From assembly GCA_011523425.1 (NCBI GenBank), contig WTGU01000156.1, positions 61,365-125,364 on the forward strand: a stretch of DNA of 64,000 nt, in the 5' to 3' direction. The notes under the pieces were generated by a model, which was given only the letters and a program-made list of their open reading frames with translations, did no database searches and was not told the DNA's origin. The DNA comes from Alphaproteobacteria bacterium (GTDB lineage: Bacteria > Pseudomonadota > Alphaproteobacteria > UBA828). The position numbers were made by a program, and so were the translations under genes. Positions 1 to 8,964 of this stretch are shown here, in pieces. The number at the start of each line of letters is the position of its first letter. Positions within the stretch are counted from its first letter, which is position 1.

Positions 1-1715
1 GCGTCTCCGGGCTGGTCTGCCGCGACAGTCCGCTCCGCGTCGCCGGGCTGGGCCTCGTCGCCGGGCTGGGCCTCGTCTCCGGGCTGGGCCTCGTCGGTTG
101 GCGGCGCCTCGTCACTCGGTCGGGCCTCGTCTTCGGACTGCGCCGCGTCACCACTCTCCTCATCCAGAGCCACCATGTCGACCTCGTCCGGCTCGGTGGG
201 CTGCGGCTGTTGCAGGACCGTGCTCTTGCCATCGCCGTCGCGCGGCACCAGGACCGCAAGCAGCGAGCCGGCGTCCTCGCCGGCATCGAGATCGGGGACG
301 GAGACGACCAGCGAATGCTCCGATTCCACCTGCCGCCCGTCCGGCAGGGTCGCGACCGCCCAGAACTCGTGATCGCCTGCGGGTATGTGCTGATTGGGCA
401 CGAGGACCCATTCGCCGCGGCCGTCGGCCGTCTCCGAGCCAAGCTCGATCGAGTCGCTGCGCACGGTCACGTCTGCCCCGGGCGCGGCACGGCCGGCAAT
501 CACCGCACTGCCGTCCGGCTTGATCCGCGCGAGGTCGAAGCTCGGCGGCGTCGGGGCATCGCCCGTCTCCGCGACGGCCGGCGTCTGCCCTGCGTCGTCC
601 GCGGCGGCCGAGTCTGCCGGCGCCGGCTCCACGGCCTCGTCGGGAGCAACGCGAGTCTCGACGTGGGCTTCGTCCCCTCCCGCGGGGTCCGCCCCGGCTT
701 CGGCCGATGCCGTGTCTTCGGTAGCCCCGGCCGCGTCATCGCCCGCCGCAGCCGCGGCGGCCGACGAGCCGTCCGTCACCTCCTGCGATTCGGCATCGGC
801 CGTGGCGCCTTCGTCCGTCGGCGCGGCACCGGCATCCTGTGCGGCGGCCGACTCCTCGCCGCCTGCCGCCTGATCGCCGCCGCTGCCGGTCGCATCCTGG
901 GTGGCCCCGGCGTCCGCCGCCTGCGACGGAGCCTCATCGCCGGTTGCCGACGCGGCCGCGGCATCCTGGGGCATGTCGGTCTCGGCACCGGTCGAGGCTT
1001 CTCCATCGTCGGTGGCCGTCATGCCGTCCCGGGACGTGCCGGAGCCGGTGCCTGCTTCGGCCGTCGCGTCGCCTTGGGCCGCGTCGAAGTCGGCGCCGGC
1101 TGAGACCGCATCGCCATCCGCTTCGATCGCATCGCCGTCCGCTTCGGGCGCGGCCGCCGCATCCTGCGTCGAGCCCGGCTCGGCGCCGGCGGTCGCCGCC
1201 GTGTCGTCCTGGAGCGCGTCGGCGCCTGTGCCGGCGGCCTCGGCGGTGGGAGCGGTTTCTCCGCCCGCAGCGTCCGCTGATGCCGCAGCGTCTGCCGAGG
1301 ACGGCGCCGAGCCGTCGCCTGCCTCGGGCGCGTCGACCCCTGCCTGCTCGCCCGACCCCGGCGCGGCCTCCTGTTCGGCCGTCGTACCGCTACCATCGGC
1401 GGCAGCCTCGTCGGCCGCACCGGACCCGTCGGCGGCATCGGCCACGGCCGACTCCGCCGGAACAGTCGCGCCGGCGTCCGCGGCCTCCGTCTCCGTCGCC
1501 GCGCCGTCCGCGTCGGCGCCGGCCTCCGGCTCGGCGATGTCGACGGACTGCCCGGACGGCCCTCCGGTCTCCGGATCCGGCCCGCCCGTCAGCGTCACGC
1601 CGAGGATGATGCCGACGATCGCGACGGCGCCGACGGCCGGCGCGGCGATGCGGAGCGGCCTGCTCTGCCGGAATGCGTCGGCCACGCGGTCGATGAGTCG
1701 TCGTATCACGTTCAC
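1..1715 (-). CDS. Partial membrane-anchored Ala/Asp/Glu-rich protein with an Ig-like domain (probable LysM-family cell-wall protein)
   Basis: An open minus-strand frame runs off the left edge without a stop, so the C-terminus is missing. From the GTG at 1715 it begins with a basic segment and one transmembrane helix (about residues 22-42). About 340 residues of Ala/Asp/Glu/Gly/Thr-rich linker follow. A compact beta-rich Ig-like stretch lies at about residues 390-480 (key words AVIAGRAAPGADVTV and AGDHEFWAVATLPDGRQ), then a second acidic linker containing the DEAQPG repeat. In Rhodospirillales this architecture usually ends in a LysM peptidoglycan-binding domain, which would lie outside the window; that part is inference. 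The start is uncertain because no clear Shine-Dalgarno is visible and in-frame GTG codons exist upstream (about 1754) and downstream (1709). It lies just downstream of the diheme cytochrome gene on the same strand. Confidence 0.7.
   Translation of the reverse strand, partial: MNVIRRLIDRVADAFRQSRPLRIAAPAVGAVAIVGIILGVTLTGGPDPETGGPSGQSVDIAEPEAGADADGAATETEAADAGATVPAESAVADAADGSGAADEAAADGSGTTAEQEAAPGSGEQAGVDAPEAGDGSAPSSADAAASADAAGGETAPTAEAAGTGADALQDDTAATAGAEPGSTQDAAAAPEADGDAIEADGDAVSAGADFDAAQGDATAEAGTGSGTSRDGMTATDDGEASTGAETDMPQDAAAASATGDEAPSQAADAGATQDATGSGGDQAAGGEESAAAQDAGAAPTDEGATADAESQEVTDGSSAAAAAAGDDAAGATEDTASAEAGADPAGGDEAHVETRVAPDEAVEPAPADSAAADDAGQTPAVAETGDAPTPPSFDLARIKPDGSAVIAGRAAPGADVTVRSDSIELGSETADGRGEWVLVPNQHIPAGDHEFWAVATLPDGRQVESEHSLVVSVPDLDAGEDAGSLLAVLVPRDGDGKSTVLQQPQPTEPDEVDMVALDEESGDAAQSEDEARPSDEAPPTDEAQPGDEAQPGDEAQPGDAERTVAADQPGD
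43..132. repeat. 18-bp tandem repeat inside the partial anchored protein gene
   Basis: Three units of ccgggctgggcctcgtcg (the middle one ending in t) run head to tail from 43 to 96. Two more diverged 18-nt units continue to 132. Read on the minus strand they encode the repeating hexapeptide Asp-Glu-Ala-Gln-Pro-Gly. This is an in-frame coding repeat in a low-complexity linker, likely to vary in copy number by slippage. Confidence 0.85.
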
Positions 1716-1793
1716 GCGCTGTGCCCGGTCGTCATTGGCGGCGCCACGATACACGAGTCGCTCGACAGGCGACAGCGCGCCCCTTGCGGCGCC

Positions 1794-2759
1794 TCACCAG
1801 TCATCGCCGAACGAAACGGCGGCAGGCGCCGGCACCGCCGTGCTCACCCGATTGCGGATCGCGGGCAGCGCCTTGAGATAGGCGGCCATCGCCTCCAGGT
1901 CCTCCTGGGTGAGATGGCGCAGCCCATCGTCGATGGCCTCGCGCATCTCGCCCTGCACGTCGTCGCCGCCGGGGGTGAAGCCGGTGCGGAAGAAGAATAC
2001 CAGATCGGCCTCGGACCAGGGTCCGATACCGGTCTCGGCATCGGGCGTGATGTTCGGCACCGACGCGCCGCCCGGCCCGTAGCGCGTGCCCGCCATGTGG
2101 CTGCCGCGCTTCGGCGCACCCAGCATGTTGCGCGGCGTGTGGCACTCGGCGCAGTGGCCCAGCGTCTCGACGAGGTAACGCCCGCGCGCCAGGCGCTCGT
2201 CCGGAGCGGGATCGGACTCCGCCGCTTCGCGCTCGAAGAAGAGCCAGCGCCAGGGATGGAGAAAGAGCCGCACGCTGAAGGGGAAGCGCAGCTCGTGCGG
2301 TCTGTCGGCGGCGGCGACCGGCTCCACCGTGTCGAGATAGGCCTTGAGATCGAGCATGTCCTCGCGGCGCATGGCGGCATAGGCGGTGTAGGGAAAGGCC
2401 GGATAGTACGTGCGGCCCGAAGGCGACTTGCCGTCGCGCAGCGCGCGGACGAAGTCCTCGTCCGACCAGCCGCCGATGCCGGTCTCCCGATCGGGCGTGA
2501 TGTTGGGGGCCGCGATGGCGCCCCATGGCAAGGACAGCATCCGCCCGCCGGCGAGGAACGCGCCGCCGCCCGCGTGGTCGGTATGGCAGGAGGCGCAGCC
2601 CGCCGCGCGCAGGATGTAGGCGCCGCGCGCCGCCGCATCGGGACTGGCCGGGTCGGGCTCCACTGCAGGCGCCGCAGCGGCGAGCAGGGCCCCCGCCAGT
2701 ATGGCGAGCAGCAGCGCGCCTATGCCGCGTACGATGAGGAGGACGTCGAGCCGTGCCAT
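1794..2759 (-). CDS. Membrane-anchored diheme cytochrome c
   Basis: A 321-residue protein with an N-terminal hydrophobic anchor or uncleaved signal (about residues 6-30) and two heme c attachment motifs, CASCH (55-59) and CAECH (203-207). Each is followed by a NITPD turn and a G-I-G-G/P-W-S motif, so the protein looks like two duplicated cytochrome c domains. This resembles the cytochrome subunits that take electrons from periplasmic alcohol, aldehyde or gluconate dehydrogenases. No dehydrogenase subunit lies beside it, so the electron donor is unknown. The start at 2759 (MARLDV) puts the hydrophobic segment at the N-terminus; the frame stays open 24 codons further upstream, but that extension is Arg/Pro/Cys-rich and looks non-coding. 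It diverges from the LOG gene across about 170 bp. Confidence 0.85.
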   Translation of the reverse strand: MARLDVLLIVRGIGALLLAILAGALLAAAAPAVEPDPASPDAAARGAYILRAAGCASCHTDHAGGGAFLAGGRMLSLPWGAIAAPNITPDRETGIGGWSDEDFVRALRDGKSPSGRTYYPAFPYTAYAAMRREDMLDLKAYLDTVEPVAAADRPHELRFPFSVRLFLHPWRWLFFEREAAESDPAPDERLARGRYLVETLGHCAECHTPRNMLGAPKRGSHMAGTRYGPGGASVPNITPDAETGIGPWSEADLVFFFRTGFTPGGDDVQGEMREAIDDGLRHLTQEDLEAMAAYLKALPAIRNRVSTAVPAPAAVSFGDDW

Positions 2760-2926
2760 CGGATTTCGTGACCCGTCCCGCCGTGGGCACCGGGGGCAGG
2801 ACAGGAATAGCCGGATTCGCGGGCAATGCAACCGCTACGCGTACGCGCTGCTGGCCCCCGGCGGCAAGCTCTGCTACAGAGCGGCGCTCCCGAGTGTTCG
2901 GACACGTGATCAGGATCGAGGCAGCG

Positions 2927-3484
2927 ATGGCGGCGGTCGCGTCCCTCTGCGTCTTCTGCGGCTCCCAGATGGGCGCGAACCCGGCCTATGCCGAGGCCGC
3001 CCGCAGCCTCGGCGCGGGCCTGGCGGCGCGCGGCATCACCCTCGTCTACGGCGCCGGCGGCATCGGCCTGATGAGCCAGCTGGCCGACGCCGTGCTGGCC
3101 GGCGGCGGCAGGGTCGTCGGCGTGATCCCCGAGCACCTGGCGCGCCGCGAGGTGCAGCATCCGGGGCTGAGCGAGACCGTGGTGACCGGCGACATGCTCA
3201 GCCGCAAGCGGGTCATGTTCGACCGCTCCGACGGCTTCGTCATCTTGCCCGGCGGCTTCGGCACCCTCGACGAATTCTTCGAGGTGCTGACCTGGAAGCA
3301 GCTCGACCAGCTCGCCAAGCCCGTTCTCGTTCTCGACAGCGAGGGCTACTGGGAGCCGCTGTTCGACCTGCTCGGCCATGTGACGGCCGAGGGCTTCGCG
3401 CCGCCCGCCGCGCCCCGTTTCGTCACGGTGGTGCGCAGCACCGACGACGTGTTCCGCGCCCTCGACGAGGCCGAGGGCTCGTAG
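2927..3484 (+). CDS. LOG-family protein (cytokinin riboside 5'-monophosphate phosphoribohydrolase type)
   Basis: A 185-residue protein with the signature PGGFGTLDE at 108-116 and the upstream GAGGIGLMSQLADA nucleotide-binding segment (43-56). These define the LOG / TIGR00730 family of nucleoside 5'-monophosphate phosphoribohydrolases, which release a free base and ribose 5-phosphate. Bacterial homologues once labelled lysine decarboxylase belong here. The start at 2927 (MAAVASLCVFCGS) matches the conserved family N-terminus; the open frame before it is unlike the family. The protein should be cytosolic. The gene converges with the DUF1989 gene, with 47 bp between the stops. The family call is firm; the physiological nucleotide substrate is unknown. 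Confidence 0.9.
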   Translation: MAAVASLCVFCGSQMGANPAYAEAARSLGAGLAARGITLVYGAGGIGLMSQLADAVLAGGGRVVGVIPEHLARREVQHPGLSETVVTGDMLSRKRVMFDRSDGFVILPGGFGTLDEFFEVLTWKQLDQLAKPVLVLDSEGYWEPLFDLLGHVTAEGFAPPAAPRFVTVVRSTDDVFRALDEAEGS

Positions 3485-3531
3485 CTCGGATTGCTCGCCA
3501 CCGCCGGGGCCAGCGTGGCGCCACGCCACGC

Positions 3532-4143
3532 TCAGCGCCCGACCTCGACCCGGATATCGGTGGGCGTGCCGCCGCAGGTCGGGTTCTGGTCCTGGGGACA
3601 GGCGGAGACGACGATGGTGGCGTCCATCTCGGCCCTCAGCACGATGTGATCCCCCGGCTTCGATTCCGGCGCCTTGATGGTGAAGGTGCCGTCCGGATTG
3701 ATGAAGAAGTTGGTGAACAGGTTCCAGGGCTGCGGCGTGAAGTCGAGCACGATGCCGACGCCCCCCAGCGCCAAGTGCAGGTTCTCTTGACAGCTCTCGT
3801 GATAGCCCTCGACGCCCAGCTCGGCATAGCGCGTGGGATCGCAGGCGGCGTACTGCATGTCGTGCTGGCCGGGCGAGGTGTCGCCCATGACCGTGACGAT
3901 CCTCTGGCGCCGGTTGGTGTAGGCGGAATCGCCCACGTGCGGGAACAGCTTCTCGATCGAGGGCTTGGTGTGCTCGCAGGAGAGGAACTCGAGATGATCG
4001 GCCTTGCTGAAGGCCCAGAAATCCACGGGCTGCGAGCCCTCCAGATCGGTGATGCGAATGAGATCGCCGGTCTGCACCTCGAAGCTCTTTCCGGTGCGCG
4101 CCGCCACGTCGTGGGTCTCGCGAATCGTCGTCATGCCGGACAT
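3532..4143 (-). CDS. DUF1989 / urea carboxylase-associated family protein
   Basis: A 203-residue protein with the hallmarks of the DUF1989 (urea carboxylase-associated) family: QPVDFWAFS near residue 40, a conserved HTKPS segment, YHESCQENL in the middle and a Cys-rich end (ACPQDQNPTCGG). Conserved His, Cys and Glu residues suggest a metal-binding beta-barrel. No reaction is firmly assigned to the family, but its members commonly sit beside urea carboxylase, guanidine or amidine catabolism genes. Here it is the last gene of the operon that starts with the creatinase-like protein, 58 bp after the second permease. AGAGGAG nine bases before the ATG supports the start. Its position suggests a role in handling urea, guanidino or carbamoyl nitrogen (inference). 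Confidence 0.85.
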   Translation of the reverse strand: MSGMTTIRETHDVAARTGKSFEVQTGDLIRITDLEGSQPVDFWAFSKADHLEFLSCEHTKPSIEKLFPHVGDSAYTNRRQRIVTVMGDTSPGQHDMQYAACDPTRYAELGVEGYHESCQENLHLALGGVGIVLDFTPQPWNLFTNFFINPDGTFTIKAPESKPGDHIVLRAEMDATIVVSACPQDQNPTCGGTPTDIRVEVGR

Positions 4144-4201
4144 TCTCTGTCTCCTCTGCTTGATTGGCGTCGCATCCGGCCGGCCCGGCCGCGGGTCTCC
4201 C

Positions 4202-5131
4202 CTAGCGCCTGTCCTGGCGCAGGTAGTTGAGCAGAAGCCCGCTCGGCGCGGGCGAGCGCTCGCCGCGCAGGATGGTGGGGACGATCAGAACCGCGAGGGT
4301 CAGCACGTAGGGAAGCATGCCCACGAGATAGATGGGCACGTCGAAGCCCATCGCCTGGATGCGCGGAATCAGCGCCTCGGCGCCTCCGAAGATGAGCGCG
4401 CCGACGACCGCGCGCCCCGGCCGCCAGCCCGAGAAGATCACCAGCGCGATGACGATCCAGCCGCGGCCGCCGACCATGTGCTCGGTCCAGACGAAGCTCG
4501 AGGCGAGCGACAGGTAGGCGCCGGCCATGCCGCAGAGCGCGCCGCCGAGGACCACCGCAGACAGCCTGAAGAGCTGCACGTTCACCCCGGCGATGTCGGC
4601 GGTCGCGGGGTCTTCGCCGACGGCCCGCAGCCTGAGGCCCGCATCCGACCTGTCGAGCCCCCACCAGACGAGCACGGCGAGCGCTGCTGCGGCGTAGACC
4701 AGGATGTCCTGCTGGAAGAGGATGGGGCCGAGCCAGGGGATGTCGCTGAGCGGGCCGAGGTCGAGGTCGCGGAAGCCCGCCACCTTCTCGAACATGTAGG
4801 GCCGGCCGATGACCCCGGTCAGCCCGTCGCCGAGCGCGACGACGATCAGCCCGGTCAGCACCTGATCGGTGCGGAAGACGACCACCGCGATGCCGAAGAC
4901 GAGGGCCACTAGGGCGCCCGCCAGCATGGCGACGGGAATGGCGGCCCCGGCGAGCCCGGTGTGGAAGCTCACGACCGCGCCGGTCATCGCCCCCACCAGC
5001 ATCATGCCCTCGCAGCCCAGATTGAGCACGCCGGCGCGCTCGTTGATCATCAGGCCGAGCGCGCCGAGCAGGAAGGGCGTGGCGAAGCCCGGCGTGGTGG
5101 CGAGCCAGTTCTGGACGAAGTCGGCGGCCAT
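4202..5131 (-). CDS. BMP-type ABC importer permease, second subunit (NupQ/YufQ-like)
   Basis: A 309-residue polytopic membrane protein of the BPD_transp_2 family. It has about eight to ten hydrophobic helices and the conserved early motif INERAGVLNLGCEGMMLVGA that marks permeases of BmpA-dependent nucleoside importers. AVGEDPATADIAGVNV is the cytoplasmic coupling loop that contacts the ATPase. Its ATG at 5131 overlaps the stop of the preceding permease (TGATG), so the two subunits are translationally coupled and presumably form a heterodimer. Known BMP systems import purine or pyrimidine nucleosides. The linked hydantoinase and creatinase-like genes suggest a different small nitrogen compound here, which is inference. 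Confidence 0.93.
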   Translation of the reverse strand: MAADFVQNWLATTPGFATPFLLGALGLMINERAGVLNLGCEGMMLVGAMTGAVVSFHTGLAGAAIPVAMLAGALVALVFGIAVVVFRTDQVLTGLIVVALGDGLTGVIGRPYMFEKVAGFRDLDLGPLSDIPWLGPILFQQDILVYAAAALAVLVWWGLDRSDAGLRLRAVGEDPATADIAGVNVQLFRLSAVVLGGALCGMAGAYLSLASSFVWTEHMVGGRGWIVIALVIFSGWRPGRAVVGALIFGGAEALIPRIQAMGFDVPIYLVGMLPYVLTLAVLIVPTILRGERSPAPSGLLLNYLRQDRR

Positions 5132-6201
5132 CAGGCGCGCTCCCGCGTGCCGAAGGTGACGTGGTAGCGGCTGAAGAACTCGACCACGACGAAGGTGAAG
5201 AGGATGACCGCCTCGATCAGCGTCGTCATCGCCGCCGGCAGTTGATAGAAGACCTTGAGCGTGTCGCCCGCCGTGTAGACGCCGCCCACCACGAAGGCGG
5301 TAACGATGACGGGGATGGGCCGGAAGCGCCCGATGAAGGCGATGACGATGCCGCTGAAGGTGTAGCCGCCGGCGATGAACAGCGTCATGCGGTACTCCTG
5401 GCCGGCGGCCAGCGACGCGCCGGCGACGCCGGCGAGCCCGCCGGACATGAGCGCCGCGAGCGCGGTCGTGAGCACGACGGGCACGCCTGCCGCCCTGGCC
5501 GCCTCCACGTTGGCGCCGATCGCATCCATGTAGAAGCCGATGCGTGAGCGGGTCATCACGAACCAGAGCAGGATGCCGGTCCCCAGCGCGATCCAGATCC
5601 CGGTGTGGGAGGAGCCCCAGCCGAGCCGCGCGAGCCGCTCGCCGGCCTCGTCGTAGTGCCTGGAGTTGGGGAAGGCGCTGCCCGGGTCGTGCCACGGGCC
5701 GAAGAGGAGATGCTGCACCAGCTGATAGGCGACGTAGGTCAGCAGCAGCGAGGTGATGATCTCGTTGACCCGGAAGCGGAGCTTGAGAAAGGCAGGGATG
5801 CCGATCCAGCAGGCGCCGGCCGCGGCGGCGGCGATGAACATGAGCGGCAGACGCAGGAAGTCCGGCCCGATGTCGAAGATGGCGACGCCGGTAGCGGCGA
5901 TGCAGCCGAGCCACATCTGCCCCTCCACGCCGATATTCCAGAACTTGAGCTTGAGCGCGACCGCGGCGGCCAGCCCGACGAGCACCAGCGGCGTCGAGGC
6001 GGTCACCACTTGGGCAAGGCCGTTCAGGTCGAGGAACACGAAGACGATGAACTCGTTGACGATCTGCCCTGCGGTGACGCCGTAGGCGATGAGGATGCCG
6101 AAGGCGATCAGGAGGCCCAGCGCGATACCGCCGACGAAGGTCGCCGCCCGCAGCCAGAGCGGCGCCTGCTGGCGCGGGACGAGATAGACCGGGCCCAGCA
6201 T
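5131..6201 (-). CDS. BMP-type ABC importer permease, first subunit (NupP/YufP-like)
   Basis: A 356-residue inner-membrane permease with a long first helix (about residues 19-45) and a cluster of later helices. The family motif LKFWNIGVEGQMWLG falls near residue 85, and the coupling loop GANVEAARAAGVPV near residue 230. It is longer than its partner because of an extra N-terminal helix and a central periplasmic loop, as is usual for this subunit. It starts 16 bp after the ATPase stop and its own stop overlaps the next permease start. Together with the ATPase and the binding protein it completes an importer; no subunit is missing. Confidence 0.93.
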   Translation of the reverse strand: MLGPVYLVPRQQAPLWLRAATFVGGIALGLLIAFGILIAYGVTAGQIVNEFIVFVFLDLNGLAQVVTASTPLVLVGLAAAVALKLKFWNIGVEGQMWLGCIAATGVAIFDIGPDFLRLPLMFIAAAAAGACWIGIPAFLKLRFRVNEIITSLLLTYVAYQLVQHLLFGPWHDPGSAFPNSRHYDEAGERLARLGWGSSHTGIWIALGTGILLWFVMTRSRIGFYMDAIGANVEAARAAGVPVVLTTALAALMSGGLAGVAGASLAAGQEYRMTLFIAGGYTFSGIVIAFIGRFRPIPVIVTAFVVGGVYTAGDTLKVFYQLPAAMTTLIEAVILFTFVVVEFFSRYHVTFGTRERA

Positions 6202-6217
6202 CAGACGCTGCCCGGCA

Positions 6218-7717
<1,500 letters not shown>

Positions 7718-7765
7718 CCCGTCACGCGGACGAGACCCGCGGACGGGACGCGCCCGCCCGGCTTG

Positions 7766-8863
7766 TTACTCGGCGGGCATGGTGCCTATGGCGCCCTGGA
7801 TGAAGTAGGTCATCCCCCACAGGCCGTCGTCGGAGAGGACCTCGCCCTCGGCCACGGCGAGCGTGCCGTCCTGACGGTGGAGCGGCCCCTGGAAGGGATC
7901 GAGCGTGCCCGCGATCATCGCCGCGCGCGCCGCATCGACATCCGCCACCGCCGCTGCGGGCACCCACGACGCGATAGGATCGACGTCGAAGAGACCGGTA
8001 TCGATACCTTCCCACCAGCCCCACTCGCCTGGCTCCCAGGTGCCGTCGATGATCGCAGAAATCGTCGGGATCAGATAGGCCTCCCACTTGTAGATCATCG
8101 AGGTCGCCACCGCGTCGGGCGCCTGATCGGACACGTCGATCTGGAATCCGACCGACCACTTGCCCTGATCCTGGAAGGAGAGATGCGGCCCCGGCGTGCT
8201 CATGTTGGAGCCCAGCACGTCGACGCCCTGCTCCAGCAGCGCTTCTGCCGCCTGGGTCTCCTTGACCGGGTCGTACCAGGTGTTGACGAAGACGCCGACC
8301 ATCTCGATCGCGGGATCGACCGACTGCGCCCCGCGCAGGAAACCGTTGAGATCCCAGTTCACGACACTCAGCGGATAGCCGCCGATGGAGCCGATCTTCT
8401 TGGACTGCGTCAGATGTCCGGCGACGATTCCGGCGAGGTACCAGCCCTGGTAGCTGCGGGCGTAGAAGCTCTCCAGATTGACCGAGTTGTTGGTCTCGCC
8501 AGCGCAGTTCACGAAGGCCACTTCGGGGTACTTGGTAGCGGCTTCGAGGAAGGCGTCGCCATAGCCCCACGAGGTGCCGATGATGACGTTGTAGCCCCGG
8601 CTCACGTAGAGATCGATGGTCCGCAGGATCTCCGAATTGTCCTCGGGCACGTTCTCGGTGTAGGCGATCTCGACGCCGAGCGCCTCCTCGGTCTTGGCCC
8701 GCGCGTATTCGAGCGCCTCCGACCAGCCGCCGTCGTTGACGGTAGCGAGCTGCAGCATGGCGATCTTGGGCTCTCCGTCCAGCTTGAACGCCGCCTGAGC
8801 CCCGGAGACGGCGAGCGCGCTCATCGCGACCGCCGCGACGGCACCGGCAAACCATTTCCACAT
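7766..8863 (-). CDS. BMP-family ABC importer substrate-binding protein
   Basis: A 365-residue periplasmic protein with a classical signal peptide (cleavage predicted after GAQA, about residue 24) and no lipobox cysteine. The mature part has the BmpA/Med fold pattern: MLQLATVNDGGWSEA near the N-terminus, a Tyr-rich stretch SFYARSYQGWYLAGIVAG, and KIGSIGGYPLSVVNWDLNGF in the second lobe. BmpA proteins bind nucleosides through aromatic stacking. A strong Shine-Dalgarno (GGGAGGAT) precedes the ATG. The 101-bp gap after hyuB is the longest in the operon and could hold an internal promoter or processing site, as is common before highly expressed binding proteins. The ligand cannot be read from sequence. 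Confidence 0.93.
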   Translation of the reverse strand: MWKWFAGAVAAVAMSALAVSGAQAAFKLDGEPKIAMLQLATVNDGGWSEALEYARAKTEEALGVEIAYTENVPEDNSEILRTIDLYVSRGYNVIIGTSWGYGDAFLEAATKYPEVAFVNCAGETNNSVNLESFYARSYQGWYLAGIVAGHLTQSKKIGSIGGYPLSVVNWDLNGFLRGAQSVDPAIEMVGVFVNTWYDPVKETQAAEALLEQGVDVLGSNMSTPGPHLSFQDQGKWSVGFQIDVSDQAPDAVATSMIYKWEAYLIPTISAIIDGTWEPGEWGWWEGIDTGLFDVDPIASWVPAAAVADVDAARAAMIAGTLDPFQGPLHRQDGTLAVAEGEVLSDDGLWGMTYFIQGAIGTMPAE

Positions 8864-8964
8864 GATCCGATCCTCCCTTTCGGTTTATTGGTCGTCTGGT
8901 CTCACGTCAGCTCGCTGCGTCCGCTCGCCTCATCGGAACCCGGCGGCGGCATGACTTCGCTGCC

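Noticed and set aside
43..132. Possible CRISPR array.
   Set aside because: The 18-bp units are contiguous, with no spacers, and lie in frame inside a coding region.
98..1881. Several plus-strand Ser/Ala- or Arg/Pro-rich frames.
   Set aside because: They mirror the low-complexity minus-strand gene, which alone has a membrane helix and an Ig-like domain.
4202..5914. A 570-residue frame suggesting a fused permease.
   Set aside because: The N-terminal 260 residues are an Arg/His-rich shadow of the first permease; the real second permease begins at 5131.
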